From assembly GCA_947475855.1 (NCBI GenBank), contig CANJPN010000108.1, positions 1-14,114 on the forward strand: a DNA stretch of 14,114 bases. Direction: 5' to 3'. Positions 1-6,748 of the stretch are shown one piece after another (within the stretch, counting starts at the first letter, position 1; the number at the start of each line of letters is the position of its first letter). Source of the stretch: Bradyrhizobiaceae bacterium. Lineage in GTDB: Bacteria; Pseudomonadota; Alphaproteobacteria; Rhizobiales; Hyphomicrobiaceae. Under the pieces are notes generated by a model, which worked only from the letters and a program-made list of their open reading frames with translations, made no database searches and was not told where the DNA came from. A program made the position numbers and the translations under genes.

Positions 1-134
1 CAATCTTCACGCGATCTTCTCGCACTCGTGATCGAGCGTGATTTGATAATCGAAACCGATCAGTTCATACATAGCTTCACGAGCGGCACGGACGACAGCC
101 GGCGCCGCCGCCGAGATGAAGCTCACTTCCGACA

Positions 135-295
135 AAACCCAGGAGATCACCATGAAGACCATTCTCGCAGCCCTCGCCGTGACCCTCGCCATCGCTTCGA
201 CGGCGATCCCGGCTTCCGCGAACTACGTGGCGCCCGACGCCAGCTGGCAGACCAAGGCCCTGGCCGGCACCGGCTACTGAGACCTCAGATCCCTT
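135..295 (+). repeat. Tandem duplication, copy 1
   Basis: Aligns with 317-477 at an offset of 182 bases. By eye there are about 10 differences over 161 bases. The unit covers the Shine-Dalgarno AGGAG, a complete 42-codon gene and about 15 bases after the stop. Similarity stops sharply on both sides. Confidence 0.9.
152..280 (+). CDS. Small secreted peptide, copy 1
   Basis: This gene encodes a 42-residue peptide of unrecognised family. The N-terminus is a classical signal peptide: MKT, then a hydrophobic stretch rich in Ala, Leu, Val and Ile, ending in PASA. Signal peptidase I cleavage is predicted after residue 23 (ASA|N), leaving a 19-residue mature peptide with one Trp, two Tyr, no Cys and the C-terminus AGTGY. 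AGGAG at 141-145 lies six bases before the ATG and decides the start over an in-frame upstream ATG at 116, which has no such site. A near-identical second gene follows 53 bases downstream. Of the six differences between the two coding regions, four are silent and two are conservative (Ile to Val, Thr to Ser), which argues that both are translated and under selection. Function is unknown; an exported structural, signalling or antimicrobial peptide are all possible. Confidence 0.75.
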   Translation: MKTILAALAVTLAIASTAIPASANYVAPDASWQTKALAGTGY

Positions 296-316
296 CACCC
301 ACAGACACACTCAAAG

Positions 317-477
317 ACACCCAGGAGATGACCATGAAGACCGTTCTCGCAGCCCTCGCCGTGACCCTCGCCATCGCTTCGACGGCGATCCCAGCTTCCG
401 CCAACTACGTGGCACCCGACGCCAGCTGGCAGACCAAGGCTCTGGCCGGCTCCGGCTACTGAGATCTCAGATCCATT
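317..477 (+). repeat. Tandem duplication, copy 2
   Basis: This is the second unit of the duplication described at 135-295. The Shine-Dalgarno (323-327), the coding region and the sequence GAGATCTCAGATCC around the stop are all kept. The spacer between units (296-316) is not repeated. Confidence 0.9.
334..462 (+). CDS. Small secreted peptide, copy 2
   Basis: A 42-residue peptide with the same layout as the copy at 152-280: a 23-residue signal peptide ending PASA, then a 19-residue mature part ending AGSGY. AGGAG at 323-327 lies six bases before the ATG. It differs from copy 1 by Val for Ile at residue 4 and Ser for Thr at residue 40; the other base changes are silent. A longer reading frame beginning at 28 happens to enter this frame. 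It has no ribosome-binding site and crosses copy 1 out of frame, so the short start is preferred. A terminator-like hairpin follows at 489-522, which suggests the two peptide genes form one short transcript. No family is recognised. Confidence 0.75.
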   Translation: MKTVLAALAVTLAIASTAIPASANYVAPDASWQTKALAGSGY

Positions 478-488
478 GAATAGTAGAT

Positions 489-522
489 CCGGGCTGGGCG
501 TCTCAGGCGCTCGGCCCGGTTC
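489..522 (+). terminator. Hairpin after the peptide genes
   Basis: A 12-bp stem pairs CCGGGCTGGGCG (489-500) with CGCTCGGCCCGG (508-519), including two G-U pairs, around the 7-base loop TCTCAGG. Only a short TTCT follows, so the T tract is weak. It is placed correctly to end the peptide transcript. Confidence 0.5.
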
Positions 523-787
523 TGCGTCGGGTTATGTTGCTGGTCTTGATGCTTGACCTGGCGAAACCAAGGCGAAGTGCGCCGCATTACGAAATGTCGG
601 CGCAGAACGGGCATGCGTATCTATTGCCCATCAATCTGTTGAAGATGCATCGCCATGGGACAAAGAAAATGATCTCTTAATCATGCAGCTGCTATAGTGC
701 CCCTTGCTCGGTGTGCCCATGTGATGAGCGGCCGCGGACAGTCGAAGGCGAGCTGACTGATCCGGCCAACCACGAGAAGCGACGGTA
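523..787. other. Intergenic gap, no gene seen
   Basis: About 265 bases between the hairpin and the FAD oxidoreductase. No open frame with a ribosome-binding site, RNA gene or repeat is visible. It should hold the promoter of the next gene. The best -10-like match is TATAGT at 693-698, but there is no convincing -35 hexamer 16-18 bases upstream. Confidence 0.5.
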
Positions 788-1762
788 GTGACGCAACGGG
801 TTGCCGTTATCGGTGCTGGAATGGCGGGGCTGTCCTGCGCCCGTGTGCTTCGTCGCGCCGGGTTCTACGTCCAGATATTCGAACAGGATCGAGTCGTCGG
901 GGGCCGCATGGGGACAGCGCGTCTTGGCGTCGTGCCGTTCGACCACGGTTCACAATACGTCTCTGCCCGCAATGCCAAGTTCAAAGCCTTCCTCGACGAA
1001 ACGGTCGCCACCAATTACGCCAGCAAATGGCAGCCTCGCGGCTACGCAGGCGACAGCGGCGAAGGTCAGATCTCGACTTGGTACGTCGGCACCCCCGGCA
1101 TGTCTTCGATCGTGAGGCCGCTTGCCGAGAACGTGCGCATGACTTTCGGCCGCCGTGTTCACACGTTGCAGCGCAAGGACAAGTTGTGGACGCTTTGGTT
1201 CGACGACCAGACCTCCGAAGGCCCGTTCGCCGCCGTTGCCGTTACGGTTCCCGCACCCGAAGCCCAGCTTCTGCTGGGCCGCCTGCCCGTGCTTGCAGAG
1301 CCGTTGGAACGAGTCCGGATGCAGCCGTGCTGGGCGCTGATGGTGCGCCTCGATCAGCGGCTGCTGCCTGAACAGGACGTCTATTCAGACATGTCCCAGA
1401 TCGTCCGCTGGGTATCGCGAAACAATTCCAAGCCTGGCCGCGCAACTGGCGGCGACCATATCGTCGTCCACGCTGCCCCCACGTGGACCCGGCAGACCGA
1501 AGACATGGAGCCGGAAGCCGTGGCCGAAGAGCTATGGGCCGAGGTCAGCCACGTCTTGAGCTTGCCGCCGGTTCGACCCGCGCAGATGGCAGCACATCTC
1601 TGGCGCTACGGCCTGTGCGATACGCCGCTGGGCGAAACATTCATGTTCGCACGCGAGCACATGGTCGGTGTTGGCGGCGACTGGTGCCGCGGACGCCTCG
1701 CCGAGCATGCCTTCGAAAGTGGCCATGCCCTTGGATCGGCCATCGTGGAAGCGTTCAGTTGA
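788..1762 (+). CDS. FAD-dependent amine oxidase/renalase-like oxidoreductase
   Basis: A 324-residue protein of the predicted NAD/FAD-dependent oxidoreductase group related to renalase and flavin amine oxidases. Residues 5-37 form the dinucleotide-binding fold, with GAGMAG binding the ADP part of FAD, followed by an acidic FEQD turn and VVGGRMGT, the flavin-contacting GG-R segment. The second FAD motif is near the C-terminus (VGVGGDWCRGRLAEHAFESG), where such proteins close the flavin site. Length is normal for the group and there is no signal peptide or membrane segment, so it is expected in the cytoplasm. The start is GTG, with a weak GAGAAG eight bases upstream. It stands alone between two gaps with hairpins, so it is probably monocistronic. 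The substrate cannot be told from the sequence. Confidence 0.88.
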   Translation: MTQRVAVIGAGMAGLSCARVLRRAGFYVQIFEQDRVVGGRMGTARLGVVPFDHGSQYVSARNAKFKAFLDETVATNYASKWQPRGYAGDSGEGQISTWYVGTPGMSSIVRPLAENVRMTFGRRVHTLQRKDKLWTLWFDDQTSEGPFAAVAVTVPAPEAQLLLGRLPVLAEPLERVRMQPCWALMVRLDQRLLPEQDVYSDMSQIVRWVSRNNSKPGRATGGDHIVVHAAPTWTRQTEDMEPEAVAEELWAEVSHVLSLPPVRPAQMAAHLWRYGLCDTPLGETFMFAREHMVGVGGDWCRGRLAEHAFESGHALGSAIVEAFS

Positions 1763-1791
1763 GCGCGCGCCAACGTCGATGCGGCACGAAT

Positions 1792-1852
1792 GGGTTCAGA
1801 CCCCAAGGCTCTGACACCGCCGTCTGGCATACAGAATGCCAGACGGCACGCA
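1792..1852. repeat. Decayed copy of the palindromic composite repeat
   Basis: The left part (1792-1818) matches the 27-base arm at 5867-5893 at about 20 of 27 positions (GGGTTCAGACCCC, then CTCTGACACC). The right part (from 1819) matches the spacer of the same element: GTCTGGCAT here against GTCCGGCAT there, and ACGGCAC in both. The second 27-base arm present at 5924-5950 is not recognisable here. Confidence 0.55.
1819..1847. terminator. Perfect 12-bp hairpin after the FAD oxidoreductase
   Basis: GCCGTCTGGCAT (1819-1830) and ATGCCAGACGGC (1836-1847) are exact inverted repeats around ACAGA. No T tract follows, so if it terminates transcription it is not a classical intrinsic terminator. It may simply be part of the repeat element. 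Confidence 0.4.
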
Positions 1853-1913
1853 CAGGATGACGCAGCTTTTGACGCTGCACCTGCGTTGATCGCGATGCAC
1901 CATCACGTTATAC

Positions 1914-1940
1914 CCCCCTCGTTACATCCGAGGGGGAGAG
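1914..1940 (+). promoter_or_regulatory. Hairpin over the sdhC ribosome-binding site
   Basis: CCCCCTCG (1914-1921) pairs perfectly with CGAGGGGG (1929-1936) across a 7-base loop. The right arm runs into the purine-rich Shine-Dalgarno (AGGGGGAGAG, 1931-1940), six bases before the sdhC ATG. The folded RNA would hide most of the ribosome-binding site. That it regulates translation is inference. Confidence 0.5.
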
Positions 1941-1946
1941 TTCCGA

Positions 1947-2363
1947 ATGGCGCAAGCCGACTCCGGGCCGAATGCAGACGCGCGCCCATTATCACCGCAT
2001 CTGCAGATCTATTCGCCGCTGATCAACATGATGATGTCGATCATCCATCGCATCACCGGTGCCGCATTGTATTTCGGTACAGTGATTATGGTGTGTTGGC
2101 TTCTGGCCGTTGCCACCGGCCGCGGCAACTACGAGCTGTTCACGAGCCTACTTAAGACACCGGTCGGCCTTGCCGTGATGGTCGGCTACACCTGGGCTTT
2201 GATCCACCACGCACTCGGCGGCATTCGCCACCTGATCTGGGACACCGGCCGAGGGTTCGCGCTGGGCATGGTCAACGCCATGTCTTGGCTCACCATTCTC
2301 GGCTCTCTGACTATCACCGGCGGCATCTGGGCCTACATCTTCAAGCTGCGGGGGCTACTGTGA
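1947..2363 (+). CDS. sdhC: Succinate dehydrogenase cytochrome b556 subunit
   Basis: SdhC is the larger membrane anchor of complex II; with SdhD it binds haem b and passes electrons from succinate to ubiquinone. The 138 residues carry the family signature RPLSPHLQIY (13-22) and SIIHRITG (31-38), whose Ser and Arg line the quinone pocket in characterised enzymes. HALGGIRHLIWD follows; His88 aligns with the haem ligand of the E. coli subunit. Three hydrophobic helices are visible, at about 30-55, 72-92 and 110-132. The ATG follows a strong GGGGGAGAG site that is partly locked in a hairpin. The stop overlaps the GTG of sdhD by four bases (GTGA), so the two are probably translationally coupled. 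Confidence 0.95.
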   Translation: MAQADSGPNADARPLSPHLQIYSPLINMMMSIIHRITGAALYFGTVIMVCWLLAVATGRGNYELFTSLLKTPVGLAVMVGYTWALIHHALGGIRHLIWDTGRGFALGMVNAMSWLTILGSLTITGGIWAYIFKLRGLL

Positions 2364-2755
2364 TCGATTCCAAAAAGATGCGCACGCCACTGAAGAATGT
2401 CCGCCACCTCGGCAGCGCCAAGGAAGGTACGGACCACTTCTGGCGCCAGCGGATGACCGCTGTTGCACTCCTGATCCTCGCCCCCCTGTTCGTCGCATTG
2501 GTCGTCGCGATGATCGGCGCCGACTACGGAGAAGTTCGACGCGCGCTCGCCCACCCGATTGTGGCGATTCCGATGATCCTTTTCGTCGGTACGGGACTGA
2601 TCCACATGCGCTTGGGGATGCAGACCATCATCGAGGACTACGTTCATTCGGAAGGCCGCAAGGTCCTGTGCCTGATGCTCAACTCGGCCTTCGTGATCTT
2701 GATGGGCGTCGTCGCAGTATATGCCCTGATGAAGATCGCCTTCATCGACACCTGA
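2360..2755 (+). CDS. sdhD: Succinate dehydrogenase hydrophobic anchor subunit
   Basis: SdhD is the second membrane anchor of succinate dehydrogenase. From the GTG at 2360 it is 131 residues. It opens with MRTPLKNVRHLGSAKEGT and FWRQR, typical of alphaproteobacterial SdhD. Three transmembrane helices follow, with HMRLGMQTIIEDYVH (about residues 82-96) after the second; this segment carries the His/Asp region near haem and quinone. The GTG start was chosen because it overlaps the sdhC stop and leaves the expected short N-terminus; ATG at 2378 is the alternative. The in-frame extension upstream to 2285 lies inside sdhC and is not real. sdhA follows after 55 bases. Confidence 0.92.
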   Translation: MIDSKKMRTPLKNVRHLGSAKEGTDHFWRQRMTAVALLILAPLFVALVVAMIGADYGEVRRALAHPIVAIPMILFVGTGLIHMRLGMQTIIEDYVHSEGRKVLCLMLNSAFVILMGVVAVYALMKIAFIDT

Positions 2756-2810
2756 TCGCCTGCACCGTCCGCCGGCAGCCCAACCCGATTTACCTTCGGA
2801 ATTCAAATCC

Positions 2811-4649
2811 ATGGCACAATCCTCGAACAACGGCGTTGCGTCGCCTGCGATCACCGGCAAGGCCTACACCTTCGTCGAGCATACCTATGATGTGATCGTC
2901 GTCGGCGCTGGCGGCTCCGGCCTTCGTGCGACCCTCGGCGCTGCCGAAGCCGGCCTCAAGACGGCCTGCATCAGCAAGGTCTTTCCGACGCGCTCCCACA
3001 CCGTCGCCGCCCAAGGCGGCGTTGCCGCCGCCCTTGGAAACATGGGTCCGGACAATTGGCGCTGGCATATGTACGACACCGTGAAGGGCGCCGATTGGCT
3101 CGGCGACCAGGACGCGATCGAATACCTGTGCCGTAATGCCGTCGAAGCCGTGTACGAACTCGAGCACTACGGCGTGCCGTTCTCCCGCACCGAGGACGGC
3201 CGCATCTATCAGCGCCCGTTCGGTGGCATGACGACCGAATTCGGCGAAGGCGCGCCCGCGCAACGCACCTGCGCCGCCGCCGACCGCACCGGCCACGCCA
3301 TGCTCCATACGCTCTATGGCCAGTCGCTGCGGCATTCCGCCGAGTTCTTCATCGAATACTTCGCCATCGACCTGATCATGGATAGCGAAGGCACGTGCCG
3401 CGGCGTGATCGCTCTATGCATGGAGGACGGCACGCTTCACCGCTTCCGCGCCAAGAAGACGATCCTGGCGACCGGCGGCTATGGCCGCGCCTACTTCTCC
3501 TGCACGTCCGCCCACACGTGCACCGGCGACGGCAGCGCGATGGTGCTTCGCGCTGGCTTGCCCCTCCAGGACATGGAGTTCGTGCAGTTCCATCCGACCG
3601 GCATATACGGCGCCGGCGTCCTGATCACCGAGGGCGCGCGCGGTGAGGGCGGATACGTCACCAACGCCAACGGCGAGCGCTTCATGGAGCGCTATGCCCC
3701 GAACTTCAAGGATCTCGCCTCGCGTGACGTCGTCTCGCGCTGCATGACCATCGAGATCCGGGAGGGCCGAGGCTGCGGTCCACAGAAGGACCACATCTAC
3801 CTCCACCTCGACCATCTCGACCCGGCGATCCTGGCGGAGCGCCTCCCTGGCATCACCGAGAGCGCCAAGGTATTCGCCGGCGTAGACCTCCGCCGTCAGC
3901 CGATCCCGGTCCTGCCCACCGTGCACTACAACATGGGCGGCATCCCCACGAACTACCACGGCGAAGTGCTGACCCTGAAAGACGGCAATCCAGACACTGT
4001 CGTTCCCGGCCTGATGGCGCTGGGCGAAGCAGCCTGCGTGTCCGTACACGGCGCCAACCGCCTCGGCTCCAACTCGCTGATCGATCTCGTCGTGTTCGGC
4101 CGCGCCGCCGGCCTTCGCTGCGGCGAGACCGTCGAAGCAGGCAGCTCGCAGCCCGAATTGCCGGGCAACAGCGCCGAACTCGCACTTTCGCGCCTCGACC
4201 GGTTCCGCCACGCCAAGGGTGGCACCAAGACATCGGAGCTTCGCCTGCGCATGCAACGCGTGATGCAGAACAACTGCGCCGTGTTCCGTGATGGCCCGGT
4301 TCTCCAGGAAGGCGTGCAGCTCATCAACGACGTGTGGAAGGGCTCGGCCGATATCAGCGTCACCGACCGTTCGATGGTCTGGAACTCGGACCTCATCGAA
4401 ACCATGGAGTACGACAACCTCATTTCCCAGGCTGTCGTCACCATGGTCGCCGCCGAGCAGCGCAAGGAAAGCCGCGGTAGCCATGCCCGCGAGGACTATC
4501 CCGACCGCGACGACCAGACCTGGATGAAACACACCCTGACCTGGGCCGACGACGCGACCCAGTCGGTGAAGATCGACTTCCGCCCGGTCCACACCTACAC
4601 GATGACCAACGAGATCAAGTACATCCCGCCCAAGGCGCGCACGTATTGA
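2811..4649 (+). CDS. sdhA: Succinate dehydrogenase flavoprotein subunit
   Basis: SdhA is the catalytic subunit of complex II and oxidises succinate to fumarate on the inner face of the membrane. It is complete at 612 residues. VGAGGSG (31-37) binds FAD. SHTVAAQGG contains His63, the residue that carries covalent FAD in this family. QFHPTGIYGAG and TEGARGEGG hold active-site His and Arg/Glu residues, and HGANRLGSNSL closes the flavin site. The C-terminal SRGSHAREDYPDRDD and IPPKARTY are typical of the family. The ribosome-binding site is poor (CGGAAT only), fitting translation from the sdhCD transcript. The usual partner sdhB does not follow; the gene ends seven bases before a hairpin repeat. 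Confidence 0.97.
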   Translation: MAQSSNNGVASPAITGKAYTFVEHTYDVIVVGAGGSGLRATLGAAEAGLKTACISKVFPTRSHTVAAQGGVAAALGNMGPDNWRWHMYDTVKGADWLGDQDAIEYLCRNAVEAVYELEHYGVPFSRTEDGRIYQRPFGGMTTEFGEGAPAQRTCAAADRTGHAMLHTLYGQSLRHSAEFFIEYFAIDLIMDSEGTCRGVIALCMEDGTLHRFRAKKTILATGGYGRAYFSCTSAHTCTGDGSAMVLRAGLPLQDMEFVQFHPTGIYGAGVLITEGARGEGGYVTNANGERFMERYAPNFKDLASRDVVSRCMTIEIREGRGCGPQKDHIYLHLDHLDPAILAERLPGITESAKVFAGVDLRRQPIPVLPTVHYNMGGIPTNYHGEVLTLKDGNPDTVVPGLMALGEAACVSVHGANRLGSNSLIDLVVFGRAAGLRCGETVEAGSSQPELPGNSAELALSRLDRFRHAKGGTKTSELRLRMQRVMQNNCAVFRDGPVLQEGVQLINDVWKGSADISVTDRSMVWNSDLIETMEYDNLISQAVVTMVAAEQRKESRGSHAREDYPDRDDQTWMKHTLTWADDATQSVKIDFRPVHTYTMTNEIKYIPPKARTY

Positions 4650-4655
4650 GATCTT

Positions 4656-4757
4656 GTAGGGTGCGGTAGGGCGATTGCCCGCACCGCACCTCTTTGCTAC
4701 CGCGCACGACCAACAGCCGCGCCGTAGCTCGGGTCAAGCACTGCGCGACCCGACTTT
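4656..4757. repeat. GTAGG-type palindromic repeats after sdhA, possible terminator
   Basis: Two hairpins lie here. The first pairs GGTGCGGT (4660-4667) and GGGC (4669-4672) with GCCC (4677-4680) and ACCGCACC (4683-4690), and TCTTT follows; it can serve as the sdh terminator. The second starts GTAGCTCGGGTCAAG (4724) and pairs CGGGTC (4730-4735) with GACCCG (4747-4752). Both open with the GTAG(G)...GGGT(CAAG) pattern also seen at 8184-8293 and 12791-12888. Confidence 0.55.
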
Positions 4758-4761
4758 CTCA

Positions 4762-4792
4762 GCACGTGCGAAATTGAGATGCAGATTGCATC
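4762..4792. promoter_or_regulatory. Dyads upstream of the ABC transporter operon, possible operator
   Basis: GCACGTGC (4762-4769) is a perfect 8-base palindrome. GATGCA-GAT-TGCATC (4778-4792) is a perfect 6-bp dyad with a 3-base centre. They lie about 100-130 bases before the first gene of the operon. No recognised regulator motif was identified. Confidence 0.25.
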
Positions 4793-4889
4793 CTGTGAAT
4801 GGATGCGCTTCCCAACATCTCCTCCCTATGAGACATTCGTGACGATCCGCTGCACCACACTGCGGCGGCACCCGTTATGGAGATCTCTC

Positions 4890-5849
4890 ATGGGTTCCAC
4901 CAAGACAGCCATCGCCGCCGCGACATCGTTCGCGATGGGCTTCGCCCTCGCAACCGCTGCATCGGCGCAAGAAACCAAGGTCGCCATCGGCATATCCGGC
5001 TGGACCGGATTCGCGCCGCTGACGCTCGCCAAGGAAGCCGGCATCTTCAAGAAGAACGGCATCGACGCGACGATCACCAAGATCCCGCAGGCGAGCCGCC
5101 ATCTCGCCATCGCTTCCGGCGCCGTCCAATGCGCGGCGACGACCGTCGAGACCTGGATCTCCTGGAATGCCAACGGGGTCGCGACCAAGCAGCTCTTCCA
5201 GCTCGACAAGAGCTACGGCGCCGATGGAATGGTCGTCCGCAACTCCATTGCCTCGATCAAGGACCTCAAGGGCAAGACCGTCGCTGCCTCCGCGCCTGGA
5301 ACCGCGCCCTACTTCGCGCTGGCCTGGTTCCTCAAGAAGAACGGCATGACCGTGAAGGACGTCACCGTCGTCAACCTCGAACCCGGCCCGGCAGCGCAGG
5401 CCTTCATCGCCGGCCAGAACGACGCCGCGATGACCTACGAGCCCTATCTCGGCCAGGTCCGCGACAAGAAGGAAGCCGGCAAGATCATCGCCACCACGCT
5501 CGACTATCCGATGGTGATGGACACCTTCGGCTGCACGCCCAAATTCATCGCCGACAACAAGGCCGCCATCGCCAACATCGTGAAGAGCTACTACGAAGCG
5601 CTCGACATGATCGCGAAGGAGCCCGCCAAAGCCAACGGCATCATGGGCGCTGACGTGAAACAGTCGGCCGAGCAGTTCGCCAACTCGTCGAAGTACCTGC
5701 GCTGGCAGGGACCGGAGGAGAACAGGAAGTTCTTCTCGGGCGGCATCCAGGAGTTCTCGAAGGAGGCGGCCGCTCTCCTCACCGAGCTCGGCATCATCAA
5801 GTCGACGCCGAACATCGAAGACATCATCGACGCCAGCTTCATCAAGTAG
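4890..5849 (+). CDS. ABC transporter substrate-binding protein, NMT1/THI5-like (NitT/TauT family)
   Basis: A 319-residue periplasmic binding protein of the NMT1/THI5-like (SsuA/TauA/NrtA/ThiY) fold. Residues 1-26 are a signal peptide ending ASA, with cleavage before QETKVAIG. The mature part opens with the family pattern GWTGFAPLTLAKEAGIFKKNGI and has IKDLKGKTVAASAPGTAPYF in the middle, typical of this group. ATG 4890 was chosen because GGAG (4879-4882) lies seven bases upstream and the signal peptide begins there. The frame stays open back to 4779, but that stretch has no ribosome-binding site and spoils the signal peptide. It is the first gene of a binding protein-permease-ATPase set. Family members carry sulfonates, nitrate, thiamin precursors or aromatic compounds. 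The substrate here is unknown; an imidazole or purine compound is a guess from the facing hut and guaD genes. Confidence 0.9.
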   Translation: MGSTKTAIAAATSFAMGFALATAASAQETKVAIGISGWTGFAPLTLAKEAGIFKKNGIDATITKIPQASRHLAIASGAVQCAATTVETWISWNANGVATKQLFQLDKSYGADGMVVRNSIASIKDLKGKTVAASAPGTAPYFALAWFLKKNGMTVKDVTVVNLEPGPAAQAFIAGQNDAAMTYEPYLGQVRDKKEAGKIIATTLDYPMVMDTFGCTPKFIADNKAAIANIVKSYYEALDMIAKEPAKANGIMGADVKQSAEQFANSSKYLRWQGPEENRKFFSGGIQEFSKEAAALLTELGIIKSTPNIEDIIDASFIK

Positions 5850-5866
5850 CGTCGATCGGGCTCGCC

Positions 5867-5950
5867 GGGGTCCGACCCAGCGGGTCTGACCCCACGTCCG
5901 GCATGGCTGCAGCGAAACGGCACAGGGTCAGACCCGCCGGGTCGGGCCCC
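5867..5950. repeat. Paired inverted palindromic repeat (REP/BIME-like)
   Basis: Two 27-base arms (5867-5893 and 5924-5950) are inverted copies of each other at about 24 of 27 positions, separated by 30 bases. Each arm is itself palindromic, made of two GGGTCnGACCC-like halves (for example GGGGTCCGACCC and GGGTCTGACCCC). It lies between the binding-protein and permease genes. The resulting RNA could fold strongly and lower expression of the downstream genes or protect the upstream message. Confidence 0.8.
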
Positions 5951-5968
5951 TTCATTGCGATAAGTCAC

Positions 5969-6748
5969 ATGCGCCTCCGCCCCCTCGATCCCGTGTCAAC
6001 GATCGCCCGCATCTGGCTCGGCATCGCATTCTTCGCGCTGTTCTTCGCCGCCTGGGCCTGGGCCACCATCGGCGGCTATGTGTCGAGAACTTTCCTCGCC
6101 GATCCCGTCACCATGATCCGCGAAGGCTGGCTTCTACTCACACAGCATGGCTTCCTCTACGATATCGGCATGACCATCTGGCGCGTGGTCGGCGGTTTCT
6201 TCCTGGCGGCGGCACTCGCTGTCCCGCTCGGTATCGCCATGGGCGCCTGGAAGCCCGTCGAAGCGTTCTTCGAGCCTTTCGTCTCGTTTGCGCGCTACCT
6301 GCCGGCGTCCGCCTTCATCCCGCTGCTGATTCTCTGGGCCGGCATCGGCGAGCTGCAGAAGCTGCTCGTCATCTTCATCGGCTCGTTCTTCCAGATCGTG
6401 CTGATGGTCGCGGTCGCGGTCGGCGCGGTCCGCCGCGACCTCGTCGAAGCCGCCTACACGTTGGGCGCGTCGGACCGCACGCTCGTCCAACGCGTCATGA
6501 TCCCCCATGCAGCACCCGAGATCGCCGAGATCCTGCGCCTCGTCCTCGGCTGGGCGTGGACTTACGTCATCGTCGCGGAGCTGATCGGCTCGTCGTCTGG
6601 CATCGGCCATATGATTATCGACAGTCAGGCGCTGCTCAACACCGGCCAGATCATCTTCGGCATTCTCGTTATCGGCATCATCGGCCTCGTCTCCGACTTC
6701 CTGGTCAAGGCGCTGAACCAGCGTCTCTTTCCGTGGAGGCTGGCTTGA
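5969..6748 (+). CDS. ABC transporter permease (SsuC/TauC-like)
   Basis: The membrane subunit of the importer, 259 residues, of the binding-protein-dependent transport inner-membrane family. About six hydrophobic helices are visible, at roughly 15-36, 70-92, 110-128, 130-150, 190-208 and 228-246. The cytoplasmic coupling loop that docks on the ATPase is EAAYTLGASDR (160-170, the EAA-x-x-x-G motif) followed by VMIPHAAPEI. An in-frame ATG at 5903 would add 22 residues, but those bases belong to the palindromic repeat at 5867-5950, so ATG 5969 is preferred. Neither start has a good ribosome-binding site (GATAAG only). The TGA overlaps the TTG start of the next gene. Confidence 0.9.
   Translation: MRLRPLDPVSTIARIWLGIAFFALFFAAWAWATIGGYVSRTFLADPVTMIREGWLLLTQHGFLYDIGMTIWRVVGGFFLAAALAVPLGIAMGAWKPVEAFFEPFVSFARYLPASAFIPLLILWAGIGELQKLLVIFIGSFFQIVLMVAVAVGAVRRDLVEAAYTLGASDRTLVQRVMIPHAAPEIAEILRLVLGWAWTYVIVAELIGSSSGIGHMIIDSQALLNTGQIIFGILVIGIIGLVSDFLVKALNQRLFPWRLA

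Noticed and set aside
28..462. 144-residue open frame running through both repeat units
   Set aside because: It crosses copy 1 out of frame, is rich in low-complexity Arg, has no ribosome-binding site at its start, and only joins the real frame of copy 2 by chance.
135..477. Possible CRISPR-like or other repeat array
   Set aside because: There are only two 161-base units, each a complete coding gene; no short repeats with unique spacers.
523..787. sigma-70 promoters with TTGACC at 553 or TTGAAG at 639
   Set aside because: Neither has a credible -10 hexamer at 16-18 bases, so no promoter was called.
3414..4592. 392-residue open frame on the minus strand
   Set aside because: It is antisense to sdhA, has no family pattern, and arises from high-GC codon bias.
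4779..4889. 37-residue N-terminal extension of the ABC binding protein
   Set aside because: There is no ribosome-binding site before 4779 and it would bury the signal peptide; GGAG precedes ATG 4890.
5903..5968. 22-residue N-terminal extension of the permease
   Set aside because: It is encoded largely by the palindromic repeat and has no Shine-Dalgarno; ATG 5969 gives a normal permease.
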